The notes under the pieces were generated by a model that was not told the origin of the DNA, did not search any database, and saw only the letters and a list, made by a program, of their open reading frames with translations. Source: Clostridia bacterium (lineage in GTDB: Bacteria > Bacillota > Clostridia > Oscillospirales > Acutalibacteraceae). From it: DNA of 33,379 nt. A program made the position numbers and the translations under genes. Shown here one piece after another: positions 24,879 to 32,099 of this stretch (position 1 is its first letter; each line of letters starts with the position of its first letter). The DNA is taken from NCBI GenBank assembly GCA_017410195.1, contig JAFQRF010000011.1:1-33379 (forward strand), read 5' to 3'.

Positions 24879-26081
24879 ATGGCAGACCTTAAATCACTCA
24901 CACTCAAAAAGTTTATTCCCCTGCTCTCGGGCAGACAGGCAAGATTTGATTCGGCAGCCGCAAAGTTCCCCGATTTTTCGGACCAGGCAAGCGTTATTGC
25001 CAAGGCACTTCACCCCAAGCGTCAATATCTCAAAATTGCCGAAGTGAAGGAAATTGCACCCGATTGCAAGAGCTTCACTCTCGTTCCCGACCCTGAAAAA
25101 GGCACCAAGGAGCTTGCATATTTCGGCGCAGGAAAATATCTTACCGTTTTTGAAACAATCAACGGCATGCCCGCAACAAGAGCCTATTCGATTTCGTCAT
25201 CACCCAAGGATTCGCTCGAAGGCAGATATGTTTTAACAATAAAGCTCGTTGAAGGAGGTCTTGTTTCACGCTATATTTTCGACACATGGGAAGTCGGCAC
25301 AAGCGTTGAGGTTTCCGCACCCTCGGGCAACTTTGAATACCAGCCCCTTCGTGATGCAAAAAAGGTTATCTGCCTTGCAGGCGGCAGCGGCATCACGCCC
25401 TTCCTTTCAATGGCAAATGCAATCGCTGACGGCGACGAGGATTTTGAGATGACTCTTCTTTACGGAAGCAGAAACTACGAATGCATTCTTTTCCGTGAAG
25501 AGCTTGAAGAGCTTGAAAAGAAGTGCGACAAAATTAAGGTTGTTCACGTTCTCAGTGAAAAAACAAAGAGAGGTGTTAAAGGTATCGAGAAAGGCTTTAT
25601 CACCGCAGAACTCATCAAAAAATATGCACCCGAAGATGAGCCCTATTCAGTATTCCTCTGCGGTCCTCAGCAGATGTATGAATTTGTTGACAAGGAGCTT
25701 GAAAAGCTCGGCCTTGCAAAGAAATATATCCGCCACGAAATGTTTGGCGAATTCCACAATCCTTCAACACAGGCGGATTATCCCGAAGGCGTCCCCGAAA
25801 AGGTTAAAATTACGGTAACGGTTCAGGATAAGACATATATCGTCTTCGGCAGCTCGGGAGATTCGGTTATGCAGATTCTCGAAAAGAGCGAGATCCCCGT
25901 TCCCGCAAGATGCAGAAGCGGTGAATGCGGATTCTGCCATTCAAGACTCATCTCGGGCGAAATCTATGTTCCGAAGCATCTTGAATACCGCCGCCTTGCC
26001 GACTATAAGTTCGGCGGCTTCCACCCCTGCTGTTCATTCCCGCTCACAAATCTTGAAATCATAGTTCCCGCCGCAAAATAA
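24879..26081 (+). CDS. Flavin/NAD(P)H/2Fe-2S oxidoreductase (ferredoxin reductase-like)
   Basis: This 400-residue protein has an N-terminal segment of unknown role (residues 1-50) and a ferredoxin-reductase FAD domain with RAYSISSSP (101-109). An NAD(P) domain with AGGSGITPF and CGPQQMY (261-267) follows, then a C-terminal plant-type 2Fe-2S ferredoxin domain with Cys345, Cys350 and Cys353 (CRSGECGFC) and a final cysteine at 384 or 385. The order matches phenol hydroxylase/benzoate dioxygenase-type reductases with a C-terminal ferredoxin. It should move electrons between NAD(P)H and a partner. The partner is probably the adjacent CrtI-like flavoprotein, because the genes are 1 nt apart and share a promoter and terminator. 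Confidence 0.88.
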   Translation: MADLKSLTLKKFIPLLSGRQARFDSAAAKFPDFSDQASVIAKALHPKRQYLKIAEVKEIAPDCKSFTLVPDPEKGTKELAYFGAGKYLTVFETINGMPATRAYSISSSPKDSLEGRYVLTIKLVEGGLVSRYIFDTWEVGTSVEVSAPSGNFEYQPLRDAKKVICLAGGSGITPFLSMANAIADGDEDFEMTLLYGSRNYECILFREELEELEKKCDKIKVVHVLSEKTKRGVKGIEKGFITAELIKKYAPEDEPYSVFLCGPQQMYEFVDKELEKLGLAKKYIRHEMFGEFHNPSTQADYPEGVPEKVKITVTVQDKTYIVFGSSGDSVMQILEKSEIPVPARCRSGECGFCHSRLISGEIYVPKHLEYRRLADYKFGGFHPCCSFPLTNLEIIVPAAK

Positions 26082-26093
26082 ATCAAAAAAGCA

Positions 26094-26125
26094 ACACAGG
26101 CAGTATCGATTGATATTGCCTGTGT
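26094..26125. terminator. Bidirectional intrinsic terminator
   Basis: ACACAGGCAGTATC (26094-26107) and GATATTGCCTGTGT (26112-26125) form a 14-bp stem with one G-U pair and a 4-nt loop. On the plus strand CATTATTTTACT follows. On the minus strand GCTTTTTTGATTT follows. It ends the plus-strand reductase operon and the minus-strand nad operon. Confidence 0.9.
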
Positions 26126-26170
26126 CATTATTTTACTCCTAAACTGCCTTACAGCATAAAAATGATTACA

Positions 26171-26683
26171 TCACAAAACCGGTGCAATATAATCTTTTGC
26201 ATTCAGAGCATCATAAATTTCATCAAGTATTTTTTCGGATTCGGCACGGACGGTATGATAATGATATCCTCCCGTAATATTCATAAGCTCTGTTGATTTT
26301 CCGCTTCTGACTCCCTCAATGAACTGCTTTACATGAAGTCTTGAAAAAATATTGAGTTTCGCTTCAATCCTGCCGTAAACCTTGTGCCATACAAAAACAT
26401 CAACCACCGTTCCTCCAAGGTCAACAATGCAATTAAGTTCATCCTCAGTCTGTTCCGTAGTGTGACGAACCTTAAACACACGTTCGGAAAGCGGTGACTT
26501 GCGAACGATATAGCCGTTGTGGGTCGAAAGAATGTCATAACCCGATGCCTTCAAAACAGAAATATCCTGCACTATAATCTGCCTTGAAACTCCGAAACGC
26601 TCCGCAAGAACACTTCCCGAAACAGCTTTTGATTCGGACATCAGAAAAACGGAAATCTTTTTTCTTCTTTCTTCAGCCTTCAT
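26171..26683 (-). CDS. niaR: NAD biosynthesis transcriptional repressor NiaR
   Basis: This 170-residue protein has an N-terminal HTH_11 winged helix (ERRKKISVFLMSESKAVSGSVLAERFGVSRQIIVQDISVLKASG). A C-terminal 3H domain holds the conserved histidines (FKVRHTTEQTEDELN, FSRLHVKQFIEGV and GGYHYHTVRA). This architecture is NiaR (YrxA), which binds nicotinic acid and represses NAD synthesis or niacin uptake genes in Firmicutes. It is the last gene of nadA-nadB-nadC-niaR, 12 nt after nadC, so it probably autoregulates the operon. AAAGGAG precedes the ATG. Confidence 0.94.
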   Translation of the reverse strand: MKAEERRKKISVFLMSESKAVSGSVLAERFGVSRQIIVQDISVLKASGYDILSTHNGYIVRKSPLSERVFKVRHTTEQTEDELNCIVDLGGTVVDVFVWHKVYGRIEAKLNIFSRLHVKQFIEGVRSGKSTELMNITGGYHYHTVRAESEKILDEIYDALNAKDYIAPVL

Positions 26684-26695
26684 AAATTTGCTCCT

Positions 26696-27547
26696 TTATA
26701 TTGCGTGAAGATTTTTAAGTGAAAGGTCGAGAATCGGAGAAGAATGTGTAAGCGCACCGCTTGAAATATAGTCTACGCCAATATCAACAAGCCTTGCAAC
26801 GTTTTCTTTCGTAACGTTTCCGCTGCATTCCGTTTCAGCCTTGCCTTCGCAGAGCCTAACGGCTTCCTTCATGTCTTCAACGCTCATATTATCAAGCATA
26901 ATTATATCCGCTCCCGCTTCAAGAGCATCCCTGAGCATATCAAGGTTTTCAACCTCAATTTCAATCTTGCGTACAAACGGAGCATATTCCTTTGCCATTC
27001 TGACAGCTTCTTTCACTCCGCCGGCAGCGCCGATATGGTTATCCTTAAGCAAAATACCGTCGCTGAGGTTAAATCTGTGGTTATATCCACCGCCAACCTT
27101 TACGGCATATTTTTCAAAAACACGCATATTCGGTGTTGTTTTTCTGGTATCGAGCAGCTTTGTTTTGGTGCCTTTCAAAAGTTCGGCTATTGAGCGGGTA
27201 TATGTTGCAATTCCGCTCATTCTCTGAAGAAAATTAAGCGCCGTGCGTTCACCCGACAGTAAAACACGGATATCCCCTCTTATTATACCAAGCTTTTCTC
27301 CGTTTTTAACTGTATCTCCATCCTTGCAGCAGAAAGTAATTTCGGTTTTTCCATCAAGAAGCTCAAACACTCTCTTAAAAATATCAAGACCTGCAATAAC
27401 GCCGTCCTGCTTGCATATAAGCTCAACTTCTCCCATAGAGAAATCTCTCATAACCGAATTTGTTGAAATATCTTCACTTGTTATATCCTCTCTGAGTGCG
27501 CTGAGAATCATTTCATCGGCATTCATTTTCATTGTTATATTATTCAT
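26696..27547 (-). CDS. nadC: Quinolinate phosphoribosyltransferase (carboxylating)
   Basis: This 283-residue protein contains the signature TKLLDTRKTTPNMR and KYAVKVGGGYNHRFNLSDGILLKDNHI, then the TIM-barrel motifs IEIEVENLDMLRDALEAGADIIMLDNMS and the late YISSGALTHSSP. It converts quinolinate and PRPP to nicotinate mononucleotide, CO2 and PPi. The ATG at 27547 is 9 nt from AAGGAG and overlaps the nadB end by 8 nt. The length is typical. Confidence 0.97.
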   Translation of the reverse strand: MNNITMKMNADEMILSALREDITSEDISTNSVMRDFSMGEVELICKQDGVIAGLDIFKRVFELLDGKTEITFCCKDGDTVKNGEKLGIIRGDIRVLLSGERTALNFLQRMSGIATYTRSIAELLKGTKTKLLDTRKTTPNMRVFEKYAVKVGGGYNHRFNLSDGILLKDNHIGAAGGVKEAVRMAKEYAPFVRKIEIEVENLDMLRDALEAGADIIMLDNMSVEDMKEAVRLCEGKAETECSGNVTKENVARLVDIGVDYISSGALTHSSPILDLSLKNLHAI

Positions 27548-28811
27548 TTTTTTGTTTCTCCTTTTCTATTGCGCAAAGAACAGCTTCTTTATATTTTTCA
27601 CGGTAGCCTTCATAATCGGATATGTTAATCTCAAAACATTCATGCTCCGACTCCGTGTAAACAGATTCGATATGTTCAGCGGCACGCTTTGCAAAAACAA
27701 GACTTTCAAGCAAGGAATTGCTTGCAAGGCGGTTCTTTCCGTGAACTCCGTTGCATGCCGTTTCACCCACGGCATAAAGACGCTGCATGGATGTTTTGCT
27801 GTTCCTGTCGACATCAATTCCGCCCATGAAATAATGCTGTGACGGAACAACGGGTATGCTTTCTTTTGTAACGTCATATCCTTCATCAAGGCAACGCTGA
27901 TAAATATTCGGAAAATGACTTTTTATTTCTTCTTCGGGAATTGAAGCAAATGACAGCCATACATGCTCCGTACCTTCTTTTTTCATTTCATCAAATATAG
28001 CATTCGCAACAACATCTCTCGGCAGCAATTCATCAACAAATCTCTCCCCTTTTGAGTTAAGGAGCACAGCGCCCTCACCTCTGACAGATTCGGAAATCAG
28101 AAATTCCCTTCCGCTCTTCTTGCTGTAAAGCGTGGTGGGATGTATCTGTATGTAATCGATATCCCGAAGCTTTATTCCGTATTTAAGGGCAAGAGCAAGC
28201 GAATCTCCGGTAAGATGACGGTAATTTGTAGAATGCTCAAAAAGTCCGCCGATACCGCCTGTCGCAAGAACGGTATAATCCGCACTGATGCTCATAAAAT
28301 TATTCTCCGCATCGTGACCGACAATTCCGCAGCATACATTTTCCCTGCAAAGCAAATCAACCATCGTAAAATTCTCGATTAAGGTAATATTATCGTATTT
28401 TTTTACGGTTTCCAAAAGATGTGAAGTAATTTCTTTTCCGGTTTCATCCTCATGAAAAAGTATTCTTGAATTGGAATGCGCGCCTTCTTTAGTATATACA
28501 AATTCCTTGCCGTTCTTCTCAAATCTGACACCGTAAGACACCAAATCTCCGATAACCTCACGCGACGAACGAATCATAATATCAACCGAATCGGGATTGT
28601 TCTCATAATGCCCTGCACGCATGGTATCCTCATAAAAAGACTCATAATCCTCATCGTCACGAAGTACGCATATTCCTCCCTGTGCAAGAAAAGAATCGCT
28701 CTTTGATGCTTTGTTTTTTGTTATTATTGTAATGTTTTTATTCTTCGGCAGATTAAGCGCACAATAAAGACCGGCAACGCCGCAGCCGACTATTATTATA
28801 TCTGTTTTCAT
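27540..28811 (-). CDS. nadB: L-aspartate oxidase, short clostridial form
   Basis: From the ATG at 28811 the protein has 423 residues and starts MKTDIIIVGCGVAGLYCALNLP, the FAD-binding GxGxxG. Further motifs are FLAQGGICVL, ATGGIGGLFEHSTNYRHLTGD, IQIHPTTLY, ISESVRGEGAVLLN and GERFVDELLPRDVVANAI. HYFMGGIDVD and YAVGETACNGVHGKNRLASNSLLE follow. It oxidises aspartate to iminoaspartate using an electron acceptor such as fumarate under anaerobiosis. The C-terminal helical domain of the roughly 530-residue enzymes is largely missing. A 22-codon upstream extension in frame overlaps nadA and is rejected as the start. Confidence 0.95.
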   Translation of the reverse strand: MKTDIIIVGCGVAGLYCALNLPKNKNITIITKNKASKSDSFLAQGGICVLRDDEDYESFYEDTMRAGHYENNPDSVDIMIRSSREVIGDLVSYGVRFEKNGKEFVYTKEGAHSNSRILFHEDETGKEITSHLLETVKKYDNITLIENFTMVDLLCRENVCCGIVGHDAENNFMSISADYTVLATGGIGGLFEHSTNYRHLTGDSLALALKYGIKLRDIDYIQIHPTTLYSKKSGREFLISESVRGEGAVLLNSKGERFVDELLPRDVVANAIFDEMKKEGTEHVWLSFASIPEEEIKSHFPNIYQRCLDEGYDVTKESIPVVPSQHYFMGGIDVDRNSKTSMQRLYAVGETACNGVHGKNRLASNSLLESLVFAKRAAEHIESVYTESEHECFEINISDYEGYREKYKEAVLCAIEKEKQKNE

Positions 28812-28812
28812 G

Positions 28813-29715
28813 TTACTGTTTTGCAAGCTCCAACATTTTATCAAGCGGAATAAGCGCTTTTCTGCGTATATCCTCACTTATTATTATTTCTTTATCCTCT
28901 TTTTCAAGCACGGAAAAAATATTTTCAAGAGTATTTAATTTCATGTCCCTGCAGCAAGGGCATGGCTCGGGAAAATAAAAACGCTTATTCGGATTATTTG
29001 ATTTCAGCTTATACTCTACTCCGTTTTCCGTGCAGACTATGAATTCATTGCAAGGGCTGTTTTTTGCATAATCGATTATTTCTGCAGTACTTCCGATAAA
29101 ATCAGACACGGCAAGAACCCCGGGTTCACATTCGGGATGAGTCAAAACAAGAGCATTTGGATGCTGTGTTTTTTCGTTGCATATCTGTTCCGCGGAAAGC
29201 TCCGCATGAATCGGACAGCAGCCGTCATTAATAATAATGTTTTTTTCAGGAATCTTCTCTGCAACAAAAGCGCCAAGATTCCTGTCGGGAATAAAAAATA
29301 TGTTTTTATTCGGCAATTCTTTAACGATTTTTACCGCATTTGACGATGTTACGCAAACATCGCTCAGACATTTCAGCTCAGCCGTTGAATTAATATAGCA
29401 CACAACTGCAAGATCATCGTATTTTTTTCGCATTTCAATAATTTTTTCTCTTGTTGCCATATGAGCCATCGGACAGTCTGCAGTTAAATCCGGCATAAGA
29501 ACCTTTTTATCCGGATTCAGAATTTTTGCGCTTTCACCCATAAACGAAACTCCGCAGAAAACGATTATGTCTGCCTCGCATTTCTTGGCAACCTTTGCAA
29601 GATAGAACGAATCGCCAATATAGTCCGCAATCTCCTGAACCTCTGCGGGAGCATAATAATGAGCAAGAATAACAGCGTTTTTCTTCTCTTTCAATTGTCT
29701 TATTTGTGTTTTCAT
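28813..29715 (-). CDS. nadA: Quinolinate synthase NadA (4Fe-4S enzyme)
   Basis: This 300-residue protein has the NadA pattern. It shows VILAHYYAPAEVQEIADYIGDS, VFCGVSFMGESAKILNP, LMPDLTADCPMAHMA and VCYINSTAELK. FIPDRNLGAFVAEK, THPECEPGVLAVSDFIGSTAEI and a late CPCCRDMKLNTLENIF follow. The conserved cysteines bind the 4Fe-4S cluster that condenses iminoaspartate with dihydroxyacetone phosphate. It is the first gene of the NAD operon, with 1 nt between its stop and the nadB ATG. Confidence 0.97.
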   Translation of the reverse strand: MKTQIRQLKEKKNAVILAHYYAPAEVQEIADYIGDSFYLAKVAKKCEADIIVFCGVSFMGESAKILNPDKKVLMPDLTADCPMAHMATREKIIEMRKKYDDLAVVCYINSTAELKCLSDVCVTSSNAVKIVKELPNKNIFFIPDRNLGAFVAEKIPEKNIIINDGCCPIHAELSAEQICNEKTQHPNALVLTHPECEPGVLAVSDFIGSTAEIIDYAKNSPCNEFIVCTENGVEYKLKSNNPNKRFYFPEPCPCCRDMKLNTLENIFSVLEKEDKEIIISEDIRRKALIPLDKMLELAKQ

Positions 29716-29747
29716 TTTACCCGTCCTTATTATTTTTCAGCCTGCAT

Positions 29748-29776
29748 ATTATACACCACGCCTTTACATCTGTCAA
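29748..29776 (-). promoter_or_regulatory. Consensus promoter of nadABC-niaR
   Basis: On the minus strand TTGACA (29776-29771) lies 17 nt before TATAAT (29753-29748), an exact consensus at optimal spacing. Such a strong promoter fits an operon held down by a repressor. Confidence 0.88.
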
Positions 29777-29788
29777 GTTATCTGTAAA
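29763..29788. promoter_or_regulatory. Candidate NiaR operator (inverted repeat over the -35)
   Basis: TTTACA (29763-29768) and TGTAAA (29783-29788) form a perfect inverted repeat with 14 nt between, so the -35 box TTGACA lies at the centre. The hexamer ATCTGT also recurs 12 nt apart (29768 and 29780). The NiaR gene lies in the same operon. The operator call is an inference from symmetry and position, not from a matched motif table. Confidence 0.5.
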
Positions 29789-29853
29789 CCGCATCAAACA
29801 AACCTGCATGTATAAGTCATAAACTTATAAAAGTAATTACTGAACGATAAAAT

Positions 29854-29893
29854 AAATAACAAGGAGCCGCTCAAAATCTGCACCTTGTTATTT
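29854..29893 (-). terminator. Intrinsic terminator of the AraC-family gene
   Basis: AAATAACAAGG (29854-29864) pairs with CCTTGTTATTT (29883-29893) in an 11-bp stem with an 18-nt loop. On the minus strand ATTTTATCG follows. It lies just downstream of the stop at 29901 and upstream of the nad promoter. Confidence 0.7.
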
Positions 29894-29900
29894 AATAATC

Positions 29901-30695
29901 CTAATTCGTTTTATAATATTCTGTTGGAGTTTTTCCGATTATTCTTTTGAAAACTCGTGCAAAGTTACATGGATCAAACCCCGCAGCAATTGCTGCATCC
30001 GTTATATTGCAATGTTCTTTTTCTATAAGGTCGCAGGCTTTATGTATGCGAAGAGCAGTCAAATATTTATGAGGAGAAACCGTTGTTTTTTCTTTAAATA
30101 AAACAGAGAAATAACTGCGTTCCAGACCTATTTCATAAGCAATTTGGTCAATGCTGAGTTGTTCGTGATATTTCGTTTCCATCAATCCTATTGCACGTTC
30201 AATTCTGTCATCATATACTGTAACTTTTTTATGTTTCAGTAAAATCCCGAGAAATTCATAAATACAAGATGTTTCTCTTAAACACTCACCGGCATCTCCT
30301 TTGCCCCATTCAGCTACCATTTTTTGAACACAACCGCATAGTTCAGAAAACAGCTCCGGCGGCGCAAAAGGCGAAACAGAAGAAATCCCTGCCTCTTTAA
30401 ATATAAATCCAAGGTCTAATCCGTCAACAGCACACCAATATCCTTTTCGCGGTTCAGTTGAATCTGCCGTATGAATAACTGTATCTCCGGGAAAAAGAAT
30501 GTAGCAATCTCCGGGTGAAACGGAGAACTCTTTTTCGTTAATAATAACCGAGCCGTATCCTTCTACGCAACACTCTATAACATACACATTACGGATAATA
30601 GGTCCGTAACGCTCTCCCGGCAACAAATCATATTCTTTTTCGCAATAAAGAACACTGGGAACTTGCTTATTGATATAGTTATGAATATTAGCCAT
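29901..30695 (-). CDS. AraC-family transcriptional regulator with N-terminal cupin
   Basis: From the ATG at 30695 the protein has 264 residues. A cupin-like ligand-binding region (EKEFSVSPGDCYILFPGDTVIH) is followed by a C-terminal double helix-turn-helix. The first HTH is QLSIDQIAYEIGLERSYFSV. The second includes NITDAAIAAGFDPCNFARVF and ends KRIIGKTPTEYYK. Such regulators usually respond to sugars. The start at 30695 has GGGAG 8 nt upstream; a 13-codon longer form begins at 30734 without a good site. It is divergent from a Gfo/Idh/MocA dehydrogenase gene, which is its probable target. Confidence 0.92.
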   Translation of the reverse strand: MANIHNYINKQVPSVLYCEKEYDLLPGERYGPIIRNVYVIECCVEGYGSVIINEKEFSVSPGDCYILFPGDTVIHTADSTEPRKGYWCAVDGLDLGFIFKEAGISSVSPFAPPELFSELCGCVQKMVAEWGKGDAGECLRETSCIYEFLGILLKHKKVTVYDDRIERAIGLMETKYHEQLSIDQIAYEIGLERSYFSVLFKEKTTVSPHKYLTALRIHKACDLIEKEHCNITDAAIAAGFDPCNFARVFKRIIGKTPTEYYKTN

Positions 30696-30764
30696 TTTTT
30701 CAACTCCCAACAAAATGAAGAAAAGTTCACACAAAGATTACTTGAAATAATACTTGTAAATCAA

Positions 30765-30802
30765 TAAAATTATATCAAAACATCTTTTAAAGAGCAAGAT
30801 GT
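30765..30802. promoter_or_regulatory. Overlapping divergent promoters with an inverted repeat (araC-type / gfo-type)
   Basis: On the plus strand TTGAAA (30742-30747) and TAAAAT (30765-30770) are 17 nt apart. On the minus strand TTGCTC (30797-30792) and TATAAT (30774-30769) are also 17 nt apart. The two -10 boxes overlap by 2 nt. An inverted repeat ACATCTT (30780-30786) / AAGATGT (30796-30802) covers the minus-strand -35 and spacer and lies just past the plus-strand start. It is a good candidate operator for the AraC-type regulator. Confidence 0.55.
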
Positions 30803-30831
30803 CAAATAACAAAATGAAAGGTATGTAATCA

Positions 30832-31842
30832 ATGAAAAAGAAATTGCAAGTCGCAAATATCGGTATGAAGTTCGGAATGTGTCATGTTGAAGGTGCATTG
30901 AATTGTAAAGATGCTCAAATTGCTTTGATTTGTGACAGTAATGAAGAAAATCTTCGATTTGCGGGTGAAAGATACAATATTCCCGAAGAAAAATGGGTAA
31001 CTGACTATATGGATATCGTAAACAATAAAGATATTGATATAGTTACCGTTGCAATTCCCGACCAGCAGCACAAGAAAGTATCTTGCGATTTGCTTCGTGC
31101 AGGCAAGCATGTGCTTTGTGAGAAACCTCTCGCTTTAACAAGAGAAGATATTGAAGAAATAGTGAAAGTTGCAGAAGAATCAAATGCCAAATTCATGGTA
31201 GGTCAGATTTGCAGATTTACTCCCGCTTTTGAAAAAGCAAAAGAAATTATCGAATCAGGCGTTATCGGTGAATTATATTTTGTTGAATCGGAGTATGCTC
31301 ACGATTATATGTTGATACAGGAACCGTGGCGCTGTGATCCTAAAAGACACGGCGTGATTGGCGGCGGATGTCATGCAGTTGATTTATTAAGATGGCTTGC
31401 AGGTGACCCTCAGGAAGTATTTGCTTACGGCACGCATAAGCTTTTGCCGCACGTTACTTATGATGATGCAACAATCGCAATTATGAAATTTGATGACAAT
31501 TTAGCCGGTAAAGTTTTTGTTTCTACGGGTTGTAAGCGTGATTACACAATGAGGACGGTTATTTACGGAACAAAAGGTACTCTGATTTGTGATAACACAT
31601 CTCCTGCAATGACACTCTTTACGGTTGATGATAAACAAGTTACAAAAGAACCCGAAATAATTGAAGTTGAAGTTAATAACCACAATGCTGTCAAAGAATT
31701 TGAAGTTTTTGCAGATGCAATTCTGAATGATAAAGATATTTTAACAGATGCAAGAGAAGGCGCAAAAACAGTTGAGGTTTGCCTTGCAATTGTTGAATCG
31801 GCAAAAACCGGAGAAAAGATTAAGCCCAATTACGAATTTTAA
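30832..31842 (+). CDS. Gfo/Idh/MocA-family oxidoreductase
   Basis: This 336-residue protein has an N-terminal Rossmann domain, then the family hallmark CEKPLALT with E97, K98 and P99. The C-terminal alpha/beta domain includes GVIGGGCHAVDLLRWLAGD with H181 and D184, the usual catalytic region. These NAD(P)-dependent enzymes oxidise sugars, inositols or their derivatives. The nucleotide loop is odd: NIGMKFGMCH in place of the usual GxGxxG/A. Clean RBS placement is not obvious; GAAAGG lies about 10 nt upstream. Divergence from an AraC regulator suggests sugar-induced expression. Confidence 0.92.
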   Translation: MKKKLQVANIGMKFGMCHVEGALNCKDAQIALICDSNEENLRFAGERYNIPEEKWVTDYMDIVNNKDIDIVTVAIPDQQHKKVSCDLLRAGKHVLCEKPLALTREDIEEIVKVAEESNAKFMVGQICRFTPAFEKAKEIIESGVIGELYFVESEYAHDYMLIQEPWRCDPKRHGVIGGGCHAVDLLRWLAGDPQEVFAYGTHKLLPHVTYDDATIAIMKFDDNLAGKVFVSTGCKRDYTMRTVIYGTKGTLICDNTSPAMTLFTVDDKQVTKEPEIIEVEVNNHNAVKEFEVFADAILNDKDILTDAREGAKTVEVCLAIVESAKTGEKIKPNYEF

Positions 31843-31902
31843 GCTCAAAAAACAACTCATATTTTCACTTGTAATTATAAGGAGAAATTATTAGGCATAA
31901 CA

Positions 31903-31986
31903 ATGAACTTGATAAAATACGATGCAAGAAAACTCTTTTATAGATTCCTGATACTGGCCGTCAGCAGTGCTGTTGCCTGTCTTTAA
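31903..31986 (+). pseudogene. Short ORF resembling the N-terminus of a MATE transporter (probable remnant)
   Basis: An ATG frame of 27 codons reads MNLIKYDARKLFYRFLI followed by a short hydrophobic stretch and a stop. The KLFYRFLI-then-hydrophobic pattern resembles the start of clostridial MATE efflux pumps (a K-L-F-x-K-F-L-I-P motif before helix 1). The sequence after the stop is a terminator hairpin, not the rest of a transporter. The nearest GGAG is about 18 nt upstream, which is too far for efficient initiation. It is either a decayed fragment left by a deletion or a fortuitous peptide. The rest of the 257-nt gap shows no other gene. Confidence 0.3.
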
Positions 31987-31992
31987 TGTGAA

Positions 31993-32022
31993 AGGACATT
32001 GCACAATACCGTGCAATGTCCT
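31993..32022 (+). terminator. Strong intrinsic terminator
   Basis: AGGACATTGCAC (31993-32004) and GTGCAATGTCCT (32011-32022) form a perfect 12-bp stem with a 6-nt loop, followed by CTTTGTTG. It separates the Gfo-type gene and the short remnant from the GNAT gene. Confidence 0.85.
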
Positions 32023-32027
32023 CTTTG

Positions 32028-32056
32028 TTGACAGTAAAAAAAGCTTATGTTATTAT
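32028..32056 (+). promoter_or_regulatory. Promoter of the GNAT gene
   Basis: TTGACA (32028-32033) is followed after 17 nt by TATTAT (32051-32056). GAGG (32087-32090) lies 9 nt before the ATG at 32100. It starts immediately after the upstream terminator. Confidence 0.8.
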
Positions 32057-32099
32057 AAAATTTATTCAGACAAATAAGACTTTTACGAGGTAAAAATAA

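Noticed and set aside
27243-27842. Plus-strand open frame (199 codons) opposite nadC and nadB
   Set aside because: It spans the junction of two clear minus-strand enzymes, and its product shows no domain. It is a composition-driven shadow frame.
28812-28877. 22-codon N-terminal extension of nadB
   Set aside because: It overlaps the end of nadA, lacks family similarity and delays the FAD motif. The ATG at 28811 gives the standard MKTDIIIVG start right after the nadA stop.
30696-30734. 13-codon longer start of the AraC-family gene
   Set aside because: The upstream ATG has no ribosome binding site, while the ATG at 30695 has GGGAG at good spacing.
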